From: Verrucomicrobiia bacterium
GTDB taxonomy: Bacteria; Verrucomicrobiota; Verrucomicrobiia; Limisphaerales; UBA9464
Assembly (NCBI GenBank): GCA_019634635.1
Contig: JAHCBB010000022.1
Span: forward strand, 1 to 64,000
DNA: 64,000 bases
Reading direction: 5' to 3'
Shown here: positions 17,407-26,742 of the stretch, piece after piece
How positions within the stretch are numbered: position 1 is the first letter of the stretch
Layout: the number at the start of each line of letters is the position of its first letter
Translations under genes and position numbers: made by a program
Notes under the pieces: generated by a model
Seen by the model: only the letters and a program-made list of their open reading frames with translations
Database searches by the model: none
What the model was told of the DNA's origin: nothing

Positions 17407-19245
17407 CTACTTCTTCCGCAGCCTGAGCGCGATGTCCTCCTCGTAGGCGGGAGCGCCCAGCGTGCAGGTCTGGCCGCCGCTCAACTCGACGGTGGCCCGC
17501 ACCGCGCCGGTCCGGGTATCCATCCATTCGCCGGTCCAGTGCCCCGCAGGCAGCGCGACCTGCAATGCGGTGGAGCCGTCCTCCGCCCCGCCGCTGAGGG
17601 GCGGCTTCACGCCCCACGCGAAATTGATTGTACCATCGTCGCGCGTCGCCCAGGCGTTCTTCAGGTCGGTGCCGCGAAAGTATTCGCCACGCAATCCCCA
17701 CGCGTCCTGGTCCGGAAGCCGGAACGCATTCGCGGGCACCGGTTCCTTCGTGCCGCCGGGGGGCGTCCACCACAGCTTCGACACGCCCTGGCCGCCGTTG
17801 TAGAAGTACTCGAGCTTCACGGCGTATCGCTTGCCGGCCTCCAGCGTGATGTTCCCCGTGTCCTCCTTCTCGCCATGGTCGGTCCAGTCCTCAATGAGCT
17901 TCTGTCCATTGACCCAGAGGCGGATGCCGTCGTTGGAGAACGTGTGAAAGGCGAACTCACCGCCCGCCGGTGCCTCGATGAAACCGGTCCACCGTGCGGA
18001 CCACGGCCCGGTGGAGCCTTCGTTGCGCACATAAATCGCGATGGCCCTGCCCGGCTCCACCAGCGCGCGCGCCGTGCCGCCGGCCGGCACGCCGCCCCGG
18101 ATCACCGAGTTGTCGGGCTGCATGCGGACGAAGTCGAAGCCGTGGATGAAGTCGCGCAGAATTCGCATCTCGCGCCGGAACTGTGGATTGCCGCCGCCGG
18201 GCTGCGTCGCCGGGTACACATACGTGCCGTCCTCGTGGCCCGCGACGAACGAATAGTCGAGGTTGTTGTAGAGCCCGCCGCCGGCCAGGATGAAGTCCCA
18301 TGCCTCGGTGCGATAAGGCGCATTGTTCGTTCCGCGAAAACCGGTCTCATTGTCACCGATGACCTTGTTGAGGTGGTAGTTCATGGCGACCGCGTCCGGC
18401 GGCGTGGCGTAGTGGAAGTTGAAGACCGACACGGCCGGATGCGGGTTCTCGATCTTCGCCTGGTTGTTGGCGATGTTCTGCGTGATGAGGTGCTTCCTGG
18501 GCAGACCGCGCTCCGTCTCGACCATCACGTCCGCAATGCGGCGCTGCCACTCCAGGGTCACGCCGCCGAAGTAGGGTTCGTTGCAGATCTCCAGCAGGAC
18601 ATTGTCGAACGCATTCAATTCGGTGACCAGCTTGCGCGTGAGGGCCTCCTGCACGGCCAGCAGGCCGCCGTTCTTGTCCAGCGTATGGACATCGTTGCGA
18701 CCGATGGCGCCGAGGCCGTTGACGTTGTTCTTCGCGTTCATCGGGCTGAGAGACCATTGCTTGTCCTCGTACATCGGGCAAAAGAACGTGAACTCGACGA
18801 CGATCCCCTTCTGCTCCGCGTCGCCGATGAAATCCCTGAGCCGCCGGAAATAGGCCTCGTCCCATCGGGTGAGATCGAACCGGTTGCCGCCGCCGGCGTA
18901 CCCCGGTTGATCGCTGCGCGCCCACGGGGTGATGAACCGGTTCGGCAACGGTGCGAGGGTGTTGCGGGTGATGTTGAACGCGCCGTCCGGTTCGCAGTAC
19001 GTGCCGCTCATCGTGCGCGTCATCATCATGCCCTCGGCGGCCAGGGTGTCGAGGTACCTGCGGTAGTCGAAGTCCAGGTTGAGCACCGCCCCGTAATGCT
19101 CGGCCGAGGTGATGAGGACCGCAGGCTTTCCCCGCCAGAGAAAGTAGTGCGGGTTGTCGGGATGCAGTGCGATGGGCGCGGCTGCAACGGACCCGACGGC
19201 GGCGCACACCAGCGCCAGCGCGACATGGAGGAGGCGGGATTTCAT
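17407..19245 (-). CDS. Secreted glycoside hydrolase (clan-A TIM barrel) with PA14-like domain
   Basis: This is a 612-aa exported enzyme. The signal peptide is MKSRLLHVALALVCAAVGSVAAA. A (beta/alpha)8 barrel covers about 25-390, with the likely acid/base in LLEICNEPYFGG (Glu223) and the likely nucleophile in VIGDNETGFRG (Glu300). A PA14-like carbohydrate-binding domain lies at about 395-500 (WSARWTGFIEAPAGGEFAFHTFSNDGIRLWVNGQKLIEDWTDHG...KLEYFYNGGQGVSKLWW). A small C-terminal beta domain ends the protein. It is related to GH5/DUF4038-like cellulases; the polysaccharide substrate is unknown. The lytic transglycosylase gene is 7 nt downstream. Confidence 0.8.
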   Translation of the reverse strand: MKSRLLHVALALVCAAVGSVAAAPIALHPDNPHYFLWRGKPAVLITSAEHYGAVLNLDFDYRRYLDTLAAEGMMMTRTMSGTYCEPDGAFNITRNTLAPLPNRFITPWARSDQPGYAGGGNRFDLTRWDEAYFRRLRDFIGDAEQKGIVVEFTFFCPMYEDKQWSLSPMNAKNNVNGLGAIGRNDVHTLDKNGGLLAVQEALTRKLVTELNAFDNVLLEICNEPYFGGVTLEWQRRIADVMVETERGLPRKHLITQNIANNQAKIENPHPAVSVFNFHYATPPDAVAMNYHLNKVIGDNETGFRGTNNAPYRTEAWDFILAGGGLYNNLDYSFVAGHEDGTYVYPATQPGGGNPQFRREMRILRDFIHGFDFVRMQPDNSVIRGGVPAGGTARALVEPGRAIAIYVRNEGSTGPWSARWTGFIEAPAGGEFAFHTFSNDGIRLWVNGQKLIEDWTDHGEKEDTGNITLEAGKRYAVKLEYFYNGGQGVSKLWWTPPGGTKEPVPANAFRLPDQDAWGLRGEYFRGTDLKNAWATRDDGTINFAWGVKPPLSGGAEDGSTALQVALPAGHWTGEWMDTRTGAVRATVELSGGQTCTLGAPAYEEDIALRLRKK

Positions 19246-19374
19246 GATGGAACGGAACTTGATTGAAATTCGCGCCGGGAGTCAAAGCGGCATCCCGGGC
19301 CTCCCGGCGCCTGATTCCAGGCATGGAATCCAGCGTCATCTCCAAAAGCGTTCCTGCGCGTCGAGGGCCGGACC

Positions 19375-19806
19375 TCAGCCGTCCCCGGTGTCGAGGACCA
19401 ATATGAGCCCCTTAGCGGCATCGTGGACGCGCAGGCGGGTGTCCAGAGTTGCCAGGCATCCGCCGGACTGGCGGACAACCGCCACTAGCCAGGCGTCGTT
19501 GACCTGCTGGTGGCCCAGCGCGTGGACATAGATTCCAGGCGACGCGGCGACCGGCGACCCTAGGAACGTGTGTTGCGGGTGGTTCGTCAGTTGCTCCAGC
19601 ACCGCCGCCGCTTCCCGGGGCAATACCGCACACGGCGTGTAGGCCGGATTGGAGGACAGTCGGATAAACCCAAGCTGAGTGAAGGCGCAGGTGGACCAGC
19701 CGCGCCTCGACTCGCGCGCGCACCATCGGTGGGCCGCGCCATGGTGCTGGTGGTTGGGCCAGGCAAGTGCCAGCAGCACATTGGTATCCAGCAACGTGGA
19801 CTTCAT
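19375..19806 (-). CDS. vapC: VapC toxin (PIN-domain ribonuclease)
   Basis: This 143-aa PIN-domain endoribonuclease toxin starts MKSTLLDTNVLLALAWPNHQHHGAAHRWC with the first catalytic Asp in LLDTN. CAFTQLGFIRLSSNPAY, GHQQVNDAWLVAVVRQSGGCLATLD and a final Asp-rich end match the TA-system VapC family typified by mycobacterial PIN proteins. The ATG at 19806 overlaps the vapB stop (ATGA), so the longer open frame upstream is rejected. Orientation vapB-vapC is the usual autoregulated arrangement. Confidence 0.9.
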   Translation of the reverse strand: MKSTLLDTNVLLALAWPNHQHHGAAHRWCARESRRGWSTCAFTQLGFIRLSSNPAYTPCAVLPREAAAVLEQLTNHPQHTFLGSPVAASPGIYVHALGHQQVNDAWLVAVVRQSGGCLATLDTRLRVHDAAKGLILVLDTGDG

Positions 19807-20033
19807 GGCGCGTCGTTTGCCAGCAGGTCGCCGGCACGGCTGCTGGGAATGACGGCGGCATTGGGAGGAACCTTGAACACCGGAAACCCGATGCACCTCC
19901 CGGTCTCCGCCGGGGCGCGCAACCCCCGGCGGGCCAGTTGGGACAACACTTCACCCAGTCGCTTGCCGGACGCCCGGGCCATCGCCTGAGCGGCTTCAAA
20001 GACATCGTTGTCCAGCGTGACGGTCGTTCTCAT
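19803..20033 (-). CDS. vapB: VapB antitoxin (ribbon-helix-helix)
   Basis: This 76-aa protein starts MRTTVTLDNDVFEAAQAMARASGKRLGEVLSQLARRGLRAP, an RHH DNA-binding domain (beta strand TTVTLD, two helices). A flexible C-terminal tail (FPVFKVPPNAAVIPSSRAGDLLANDAP) would wrap the toxin. It probably represses its own promoter just upstream of 20033. Its stop overlaps the vapC start by 4 nt. Confidence 0.9.
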   Translation of the reverse strand: MRTTVTLDNDVFEAAQAMARASGKRLGEVLSQLARRGLRAPAETGRCIGFPVFKVPPNAAVIPSSRAGDLLANDAP

Positions 20034-20217
20034 TTCCCTGATACGCTGATGCGCTGATACCCAAGCGTCAATCCGCCCATTCGCCCCCTCCCGTTGAGGC
20101 GACACCCACAGTTCACGTCGGGATGCGCCCGACGGGAGCCGGCGGACCCGCCCGCGTTCCGCACGCGCTTTCCGGAGTGACAGTCCCGACGGCGACCCGC
20201 ACGCTCCGCCCACGCTT

Positions 20218-21444
20218 GTGGGAAACACCATCGAAAGCGACCCCGTGCCACCCGCGTCCGCGCCGGGACGTCTGGCCTCCCTCGATGCCTACCGGGGATT
20301 GGTGATGTTCCTGATGATGGCCGAGGTGCTGCACCTCTGCCGGGTCGCCGCCAACCTGCGCCAGGCGGCAACGCCCAGCGCCTTCTGGGATTTCCTGTGC
20401 CGGCATCAGGACCATGTCGCGTGGGTCGGGTGCGTGCTGCACGACCTCATTCAACCCTCGTTCTCCTTCCTGGTGGGGGTCGCGTTGCCGTTCTCCATTG
20501 CGGCACGCCTCGCCAGGGGCCAGACGCCCGGCCACCTCTGGCTCCACGCCCTGCTCCGCTCGCTGATCCTGGTGTTGCTCGGCGTCGCCTTGCGATCCAC
20601 GGGATCCAGCCAGACGAACTGGACCTTCGAGGACACGCTGTCGCAGATCGGTCTGGGCTATCCGTTCCTGTTCGCCCTCGGTTTCGCCGGACGCCGATGG
20701 CACTGGGCCGGCCTCTCCGTCCTGCTGGCCGGCTACTGGCTCGCCTTTGCCCTGTATCCCGTCCGGCCCGATTTCGACTACGAGGCCGTCGGCGTCTCCG
20801 CCGAGTGGCTGCGGGAACACGGGCACACGGGGTTTGCCGCGCACTGGCAGAAGAACAGCAACTTCGCCTGGGCCGCCGATGGCGTGATCCTGAACTGGTT
20901 TCCGCGCGCCCAACCGTGGCGCTACAACGGGGGCGGCTACTCGACGCTGAGCTTCATTCCCACCCTCGGCACGATGGTCCTCGGACTGCTCGCCGGCACC
21001 GTGCTCCGCGATTCCCGTCCGGTCCGCGACAAGCTCCTCTGGCTGGTCGTCGCCGGCGTCACCGGACTGGCGGGCGGATGGCTGCTGGGCGTCACCGGCC
21101 TCTGCCCGGTGGTCAAGCGCATCTGGACCCCGAGCTGGGTGCTCTACAGCGGCGGCTGGTGCTTCCTGCTGCTGGCCGCATTTTATGCCGTCGTGGACGT
21201 TGCCGGCATCCAACGCTGGTCGTTTCCCCTGCGGGTCATCGGCATGAATTCGATCGCCGCCTATTGCATGGCCCACCTCTTTGACGGCTTCCTCGCCCGC
21301 AACCTGAAGACCCACCTGGGACAGGACTTCTTCGCCTTCGCCGGACGCCCCTACGAACCGTTCCTCCACGGCGCCGCGGTTCTGGCGCTGCTGTGGGGCA
21401 TCCTCTGGTGGATGTATCGCCGCAAGATTCTGCTGCGGATCTGA
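20218..21444 (+). CDS. DUF5009 / HGSNAT-like membrane acyltransferase
   Basis: This 408-aa polytopic membrane protein (about 9-10 TM helices) has the family N-terminus RLASLDAYRGLVMFLMMAEVLHL and a conserved His-rich loop. Further family segments are QPSFSFLVGVALPFSIA, WTFEDTLSQIGLGYPFLFAL, GGYSTLSFIPTLGTMVLGLLAG and the C-terminal RVIGMNSIAAYCMAHLFDGFL. Relatives include NagX and human heparan-alpha-glucosaminide N-acetyltransferase, so transmembrane acetylation of a sugar is plausible but unproven. The start is taken at a GTG; upstream the region is shared with the divergent vapBC. Confidence 0.8.
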   Translation: MGNTIESDPVPPASAPGRLASLDAYRGLVMFLMMAEVLHLCRVAANLRQAATPSAFWDFLCRHQDHVAWVGCVLHDLIQPSFSFLVGVALPFSIAARLARGQTPGHLWLHALLRSLILVLLGVALRSTGSSQTNWTFEDTLSQIGLGYPFLFALGFAGRRWHWAGLSVLLAGYWLAFALYPVRPDFDYEAVGVSAEWLREHGHTGFAAHWQKNSNFAWAADGVILNWFPRAQPWRYNGGGYSTLSFIPTLGTMVLGLLAGTVLRDSRPVRDKLLWLVVAGVTGLAGGWLLGVTGLCPVVKRIWTPSWVLYSGGWCFLLLAAFYAVVDVAGIQRWSFPLRVIGMNSIAAYCMAHLFDGFLARNLKTHLGQDFFAFAGRPYEPFLHGAAVLALLWGILWWMYRRKILLRI

Positions 21445-21519
21445 TCCGCCCGCCCGCAGTTGCGCCCCGGCCACGGTCACCCCAACGTCCCGTCCGTGCT
21501 GAAGGAACTGGATGCCGCC

Positions 21520-24270
21520 ATGGTGTCGCCCCCGGCCGGCGTCATCGCCATCCGGGGGGCCCGGGAACACAATCTCAGAAATCTCTCGGTGGACATCCCG
21601 AGGGGTCGTTTCGTGGTCGTGACCGGGGTGAGCGGCAGCGGCAAGAGCACGCTGGCCTTCGACCTGTTGTTCGCCGAGGGACAGCGCCGTTTCCTCGACT
21701 CGATGAGCGCCTACGCCCGGCAGTTTGTCGAGCAGTTGGGACGTCCGGATGTGGACCTGATCAGCGGACTGCCACCCACGGTCAGCATCGAGCAGAGCAC
21801 CACGCGCGGCGGCGGGAAGAGCACGGTCGCGACCGTCACCGAGATCCATCATTTTCACCGCCTCCTTCTGGCCCGGATCGGCACGCCGCACTGCCCCGAT
21901 TGCGGCATTCCGGTCTCGGCACAGACCCGCGACGAGGTCCTCGCGACGCTTGAGACCGAAGTCGCCGGCCGTGGCGAGATCACCCTCCTTGCACCCGTCG
22001 TCCGCAACCGCAAGGGGTTCCACTCCGAGGTGGCCGACTGGGCGCGCCAGCATGGCTTCAGCGAACTCCGCGCCGACGGCAAATGGTACGCGGTGGACCA
22101 GCCGTTCCGCCTCGACCGGTTCAAGGAGCACGACATCGAGGTGGTGATCGGCACGCTCGCACGCGGGGGCGGGACCGCCGGCGCCGCGGACCGGCGGCGC
22201 CTCGTCGAGCAGGCGCTGGAGGTCGGCAAGGGAGTCCTGCAGGCCCTGGACCGCAAGGGACGTCTCACCGTCTTCTCGACGGAGCGGGCCTGCCCGCGGT
22301 GCCGCCGCAGTTTCGCCGTCCTCGATCCGAAGAACTTCAGCTACAACTCCGCCCAAGGGTGGTGCCCGCGCTGCAAGGGATTCGGTGAGCTGTTTCACAT
22401 TCCCGAAGTGGAGCGCGGCGCCAACGGGGACGCTGTCGAGGAGAACTGGTGGCGCTGGTCCGAGGGCGCGCGCGAATCCTGCCCGGAATGCGGAGGATCC
22501 CGCCTGCGTCCCGAGGCCCGGGCCGTCCGGCTGCCTCCCTGCCCCGCCGACCCCAGGACCGCCAGGGGCGGAGGCCTGACCCCGGAGGACCTCGCCCGCC
22601 AGACCGTGGATGAGGCGGCGGACTGGACCGCGGCGTTCCGTCCCACCGGACGAGCGGCGGAGATCGCGCGGGACATTCTGCCGGAAATCCGCGAGCGGCT
22701 GCGGTTCCTCCGTGACGTCGGACTGGGCTACCTGCAGCTCGGCCGCGGCGTCACCACGCTCAGCGGCGGCGAAGGGCAGCGCATCCGGCTCGCCGCCCAG
22801 CTCGGATCCAACCTCAGCGGCGTGCTGTATGTCCTCGACGAACCCACCATCGGACTCCACAGCCGTGACAACGACCAGTTGCTCCTGGCCCTCGGACAGC
22901 TCCAGGCGCGGGGCAATTCGCTTGTCGTCGTCGAGCACGACGAGGCGACCATGCGCCGGGCCGACTACATCGTGGACCTCGGCCCGGGCGCAGGCGTCCG
23001 CGGTGGCACGGTCGTGGCCGCCGGGACCCTGGGCGAGCTGCTGGCGCATCCGGATTCCGTGACCGGACAGTCGCTGAAAGCGCTGGAATCGAAATCCTAT
23101 CCGACGCGGGGACAGCGGCGTCCGGTCCCCACGGCGGTCCCGGCCTCCCCACGAGGGCGCAAGGGCGCACCGGCGACCGTCGAGTGGCTCACGATCCACG
23201 GGGCCGCGCGCAACAACCTCAAGGACCTGACCGTCCAGTTTCCGTTGGAGCGATTCATCGTGGTCACGGGCGTGAGCGGGTCCGGAAAGAGCACGCTCGT
23301 CAAGGAGTGCCTGTTCCCCGCCGTCGCCGCGGCACTCCAGTCGGGTCGGACCCCGGGGCGCACGACCACGGAGCCCCGGGTCGCCGGCCACGAGTTCCTC
23401 ACGGCGGTCCACGAGGTGGACCAGTCGCCCATCGGTCGCACCCCACGGTCCACACCGGCCACCTACGTCGGCCTGTTCGACGACATCCGGAAGCTCTTCG
23501 CCGGCTCTGCCGAGGCCCGCCTTAGGGGTTACGGACCCGGCCGCTTCAGTTTCAATGCCGTGCAGGGCCGGTGTCCGGACTGCGAGGGCAAGGGGGTGCG
23601 GGAACTGGAGATGAACTTCCTGCCGACGGCCCGGGTGCGCTGCGAGCGCTGCGGTGGGGCCCGGTTCAATCTCGAGACCCTGGACGTCCGGTGGAACGGC
23701 AAGACGGTTGCCGACGTGCTGGACCTGAGCGTCGCCGAGGCGCTCGAGTTTTTCGCCGCCCATTCGAAGCTGCGGCGTCCGCTCGAGGCGCTGCGGGACA
23801 CCGGGTTGGACTACCTGCGCTTGGGCCAGACCAGCCCCACGCTCAGCGGGGGCGAGGCCCAGCGCATCAAGCTCGTCAGCCATCTGCTCGGCGGGCTGCG
23901 TCCGTCCCCCGGCGAACCCGCGGCGGACGCAGCAGCCGTCCCGCGCGGACGCCGACGCCGCGACCTCTTCATCCTGGAGGAACCCACCATTGGGCTGCAC
24001 CTCCAGGATGTGCAGCGGTTGGTCGCCGTCCTGCAACGGTTGGTGGATGCCGGCCATACGGTGATCGTGATCGAGCACAACCTGGACCTCATCGCCGAGG
24101 CCGACTGGGTGCTGGATCTCGGTCCGGAAGGGGGAGGGGGAGGCGGCCGGCTGGTGGCCGAAGGCACCCCGGAGGCGGTGGCCGCGGTCCGGGAGTCGCA
24201 TACCGGACGCTACCTGCGGCCGATGGTCGGCAAGCGCCCGGCCGGACGGCCCGGGCGTCGGCGCACCTGA
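21520..24270 (+). CDS. uvrA: Excinuclease ABC subunit A
   Basis: This 916-aa damage-recognition ATPase of nucleotide excision repair has two ABC modules. Walker A1 GVSGSGKST (about 36-44) and A2 GVSGSGKST (about 592) pair with signatures LSGGEGQRIRLA and LSGGEAQRIKL, and with Walker B regions VLDEPTIGLH and ILEEPTIGLH. The UvrB-binding region is kept (ITLLAPVVRNRKGFHSEVADWARQHG...). Zinc motifs are CPRC...CPRC (module I) and CPDC...CERC (C-terminal). The ATG at 21520 follows an AAGGA; TTG 21460 and GTG 21496 are possible. A Pro/Ala/Arg-rich insertion after LLGGLRPSP is unusual. A 1394-codon open frame on the opposite strand is a composition artefact. Confidence 0.92.
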   Translation: MVSPPAGVIAIRGAREHNLRNLSVDIPRGRFVVVTGVSGSGKSTLAFDLLFAEGQRRFLDSMSAYARQFVEQLGRPDVDLISGLPPTVSIEQSTTRGGGKSTVATVTEIHHFHRLLLARIGTPHCPDCGIPVSAQTRDEVLATLETEVAGRGEITLLAPVVRNRKGFHSEVADWARQHGFSELRADGKWYAVDQPFRLDRFKEHDIEVVIGTLARGGGTAGAADRRRLVEQALEVGKGVLQALDRKGRLTVFSTERACPRCRRSFAVLDPKNFSYNSAQGWCPRCKGFGELFHIPEVERGANGDAVEENWWRWSEGARESCPECGGSRLRPEARAVRLPPCPADPRTARGGGLTPEDLARQTVDEAADWTAAFRPTGRAAEIARDILPEIRERLRFLRDVGLGYLQLGRGVTTLSGGEGQRIRLAAQLGSNLSGVLYVLDEPTIGLHSRDNDQLLLALGQLQARGNSLVVVEHDEATMRRADYIVDLGPGAGVRGGTVVAAGTLGELLAHPDSVTGQSLKALESKSYPTRGQRRPVPTAVPASPRGRKGAPATVEWLTIHGAARNNLKDLTVQFPLERFIVVTGVSGSGKSTLVKECLFPAVAAALQSGRTPGRTTTEPRVAGHEFLTAVHEVDQSPIGRTPRSTPATYVGLFDDIRKLFAGSAEARLRGYGPGRFSFNAVQGRCPDCEGKGVRELEMNFLPTARVRCERCGGARFNLETLDVRWNGKTVADVLDLSVAEALEFFAAHSKLRRPLEALRDTGLDYLRLGQTSPTLSGGEAQRIKLVSHLLGGLRPSPGEPAADAAAVPRGRRRRDLFILEEPTIGLHLQDVQRLVAVLQRLVDAGHTVIVIEHNLDLIAEADWVLDLGPEGGGGGGRLVAEGTPEAVAAVRESHTGRYLRPMVGKRPAGRPGRRRT

Positions 24271-24294
24271 CTGGAAAAGCGCCGGCCCCGCCCG

Positions 24295-24886
24295 CACGGT
24301 TCGGCAGGAGCCTCACCCCACCAAGTCACCCAAACGGGTCCTCCGCCCCGGTAGGGCGAGCCTCCGGCGAGCCGTTCGCCTGTGGAGTCGCCACGGGCCC
24401 AGCTCGCTGGCTGGCGCGCACGGTTCGGCAGGAGCCTCACCCCACCAAGTCACCCAAGCGGGTCCTCCGCCCCGGTAGGGCGAGCCTCCGGCGAGCCGTC
24501 CGCCTGTGGAGTCGCCACAGGCCCAGATCGCTGGCCGGCGCGCACGGTTCGGCAGGAGCTTCACCCCACCAAGTCACCCAAGCGGGTCCTCCGCCCCGGT
24601 AGGGCGAGCCTCCGGCGAGCCGTTCGCGTGTGGAGTCGTCACAGGCCCAGATCGCTGGCTGGCGCGCACGGTTCGGCAGGAGCCTCACCCCACCAAGTCA
24701 CCCAAACGGGTCCTCCGCCCCGGTACGCGCCTCCGGCGAGCCGTTCGCCTGTGGAGTCACCACAGGCCCAACTCGCAGTTGTCCGCACGGTTCGGCAGGA
24801 GCCTCACCCCACCGGGTCGCACACCGGGTCCCCACCCACGGTACGAGCCTCCGGCGAGCCGTCCGCGCTTGTGGGGCTCCTGCAGC
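24295..24886. repeat. Tandem repeat array, 124-bp unit, ~4.8 copies
   Basis: Units start with CACGGTTCGGCAGGAGC at about 24295, 24419, 24543, 24667 and 24786 (periods 124, 124, 124, 119). Each carries CCTCACCCCACCAAGTCACC, GGCGAGCCTCCGGCGAGCC and a stem-loop, perfect in one copy (GCCTGTGG-AGTCG-CCACAGGC, 24502-24522). The unit matches the reverse complement of the 2126-2640 array, so the two arrays are inverted relatives about 22 kb apart. It fills the gap after uvrA; no gene is supported here. Confidence 0.88.
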
Positions 24887-24909
24887 CTGACTAGCCTGAC
24901 ACCCCTTCC

Positions 24910-25704
24910 ATGAATTGCCCACTTTTCACGGCCATGATCCTCGGCGGGATCCTCTGCACCCTGCTGGCCACCGCTCCGCGCCTCGACGCCGCCTCCACCA
25001 TCGGTGTCGGCGCTTCGCCGCCGCCCGGAGCCGAGGTGTTGTTCGACGGCACGCGCCGCATGCTCGACGACAAATGGACCTATTGGGAAGGACCCGGGTT
25101 CAAGTCGTCGCTCCCAATCCAATGGAAGATCGTGGAGGACCCCGTGGACGGCGGCACGGTGATGAAGACGGATGACCCGGCAGCCGCCGGCGGCCGTTAT
25201 GGCGCGGCGGACATTGTGACCAAGACCCCCTTCCGGGACTTCCGCCTGCACATCGAATTCCTCGTGGCCAAGCCGGGGGGCAACAGCGGGGTGTACCTGC
25301 AGAACCGCTACGAAATCCAGGTGCTCGACGGTGACAAGACCTCCCACGGCATGGGTGCGGTGATCAATGAGACGGAATCGCCCTATCACGCCTACAACGG
25401 CACCGGCCAATGGAACGCGTATGACATCACGTTCCGGGCCGCCCGCTTTCGGGACGGGAAGCTGGTGGAGAAGCCGCTGGTGACGATGTACTTCAACGGA
25501 CAAAAGGTGCATCTGAACCAGACGATCAGCCAGGTCTGGGGCGGGCCCAATTCCGGCGTGGATGGAGGCAACGACGGCGGCAAGGGCATCACCGATTCCC
25601 CGCAGGGTCTGAAACTTCAGGACGAAGGCCACGACGTCCGCTACCGCAACATCTGGATCCAGCCCCTCGATCTGAAGACCGCGGACACCGACTTCACCGA
25701 ATGA
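24910..25704 (+). CDS. DUF1080 family protein (3-keto-disaccharide hydrolase-like), secreted
   Basis: This 264-aa protein has a signal peptide (about 1-28, MILGGILCTLLATAPRLDAAS). Its concanavalin-like jelly roll shows the DUF1080 pattern: LFDGTRR...WTYWEG, WKIVEDPVDGGTVMKTDD, FRDFRLHIEFLVAKPGGNSGVYLQNRYEIQVLDG, WNAYDITFRAARF, VTMYFNGQKVHLNQ and VRYRNIWIQPL. Some members of the family hydrolyse 3-keto-glycosides; many exported paralogues are uncharacterised. Its stop overlaps the next start (ATGA), so the esterase is translationally coupled, suggesting joint glycan or ester breakdown. Confidence 0.85.
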   Translation: MNCPLFTAMILGGILCTLLATAPRLDAASTIGVGASPPPGAEVLFDGTRRMLDDKWTYWEGPGFKSSLPIQWKIVEDPVDGGTVMKTDDPAAAGGRYGAADIVTKTPFRDFRLHIEFLVAKPGGNSGVYLQNRYEIQVLDGDKTSHGMGAVINETESPYHAYNGTGQWNAYDITFRAARFRDGKLVEKPLVTMYFNGQKVHLNQTISQVWGGPNSGVDGGNDGGKGITDSPQGLKLQDEGHDVRYRNIWIQPLDLKTADTDFTE

Positions 25705-26630
25705 CCTCCGCCATGAAACTCCCCATCTTTTGTCTGCTGCTGGCCGTTTCGCTGCCCCCGTTCCTTCAGGCGGCGGAACCCCCGCCGGTGACCCGCACGG
25801 AGTTGATCTACGGACGCAAATTTGGCACCGCCCTGACCCTCGACGTGGTGCGTCCGGAAAACCCCAACGGCTACGGACTGCTGTTCATGGTGTCCGGGGG
25901 ATTTTTTTCCAGTCACGAGGCCATTGACGGCGCGCTGAAGGGCGGGCTGCTGACACCGCTCCTCGAGCGGGGATACACCGTGTTCGCGGTGGTCCACGGA
26001 TCCCAGCCGCGCTTCATCATCCCCGAGATCACCTCCGATGTGCTGCAGGCGGTGCGATTTGTCCGACGACATGCCGCCGAGCACGGCGTGCGCCCCGATC
26101 GCCTCGGCGTGTTTGGCGCGAGTGCGGGCGGACACCTCGCACTCACCCTGGGCACCCAGGGCGGTCCGGGCACCCCCGACGCCAGGGATCCGCTCGACCG
26201 GGAATCGAGCGCCGTCCAGGCGGTGGCCTGCTTCTTTCCCCCCGTGGATTTCAGGAACTGGAGGGAACCGGGGGACGATGCCGTCGGGGTCGGCGTGTTG
26301 AAGGACTTCAAACCCGCGTTCGGCCCCCGCAGCGAGACCGCCGAAAGCCGCGATGCCTACGGACGTGAAATCTCGCCGATCGAATTCGTCACCGCATCGG
26401 TCCCACCCACGCTCATCATCCATGGCGACGCCGACCGTCTGGTGCCCATCTATCAGGCGGAACAGTTCGTGAAAAAGTGCCGGGAGGCCGGCGTCACCGC
26501 CCCCGTGACCTTGGTGCGGCGCGAGGGCGCGGACCACGGATGGCCGGGGATGGACAAGGACATCGGGCTGTTCGCCGACTGGTTCGACGAGCACTTGCGC
26601 GGGGTGAAGGCGTCATCAACGCCGCAATAG
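25701..26630 (+). CDS. Secreted alpha/beta hydrolase (acetyl-esterase/lipase-like)
   Basis: This 309-aa serine hydrolase has a signal peptide (KLPIFCLLLAVSLPPFLQAAEP). An alpha/beta fold follows: oxyanion region LLFMVSGGFFSS, nucleophile elbow GASAGG, acid Asp in HGDADRLVPI and catalytic His in GADHGWPG. It resembles carbohydrate esterases of the BD-FAE type that remove acetyl or feruloyl groups. It is coupled to the DUF1080 gene by a 4-nt overlap; an internal ATG at 25713 is an alternative start. Confidence 0.83.
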   Translation: MTSAMKLPIFCLLLAVSLPPFLQAAEPPPVTRTELIYGRKFGTALTLDVVRPENPNGYGLLFMVSGGFFSSHEAIDGALKGGLLTPLLERGYTVFAVVHGSQPRFIIPEITSDVLQAVRFVRRHAAEHGVRPDRLGVFGASAGGHLALTLGTQGGPGTPDARDPLDRESSAVQAVACFFPPVDFRNWREPGDDAVGVGVLKDFKPAFGPRSETAESRDAYGREISPIEFVTASVPPTLIIHGDADRLVPIYQAEQFVKKCREAGVTAPVTLVRREGADHGWPGMDKDIGLFADWFDEHLRGVKASSTPQ

Positions 26631-26742
26631 CCGGCTCCCCGCCGTGACGCCTTGCGCCGCGGATTTGCAAATTGAAGCCGGGGAAAGTGCCTGCCGCCCG
26701 GCGGGAACTGGGACGCCGGATCCAGGTTGAACGTATCCGAGG

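Noticed and set aside
17191..19266. 691-codon plus-strand frame opposite the glycoside hydrolase
   Set aside because: It is antisense to a gene with signal peptide, NEP catalytic motif and PA14 domain; composition is typical of a shadow frame.
20113..24297. 1394-codon open frame on the minus strand opposite the acyltransferase and uvrA
   Set aside because: UvrA has unmistakable motifs on the plus strand; the antisense frame is His/Gly/Arg-rich with no family features, as expected from high-GC third codon positions.
2126..24886. CRISPR arrays
   Set aside because: The repeat units are 124-145 bp, near-identical throughout with no unique spacers, and no cas genes are present.
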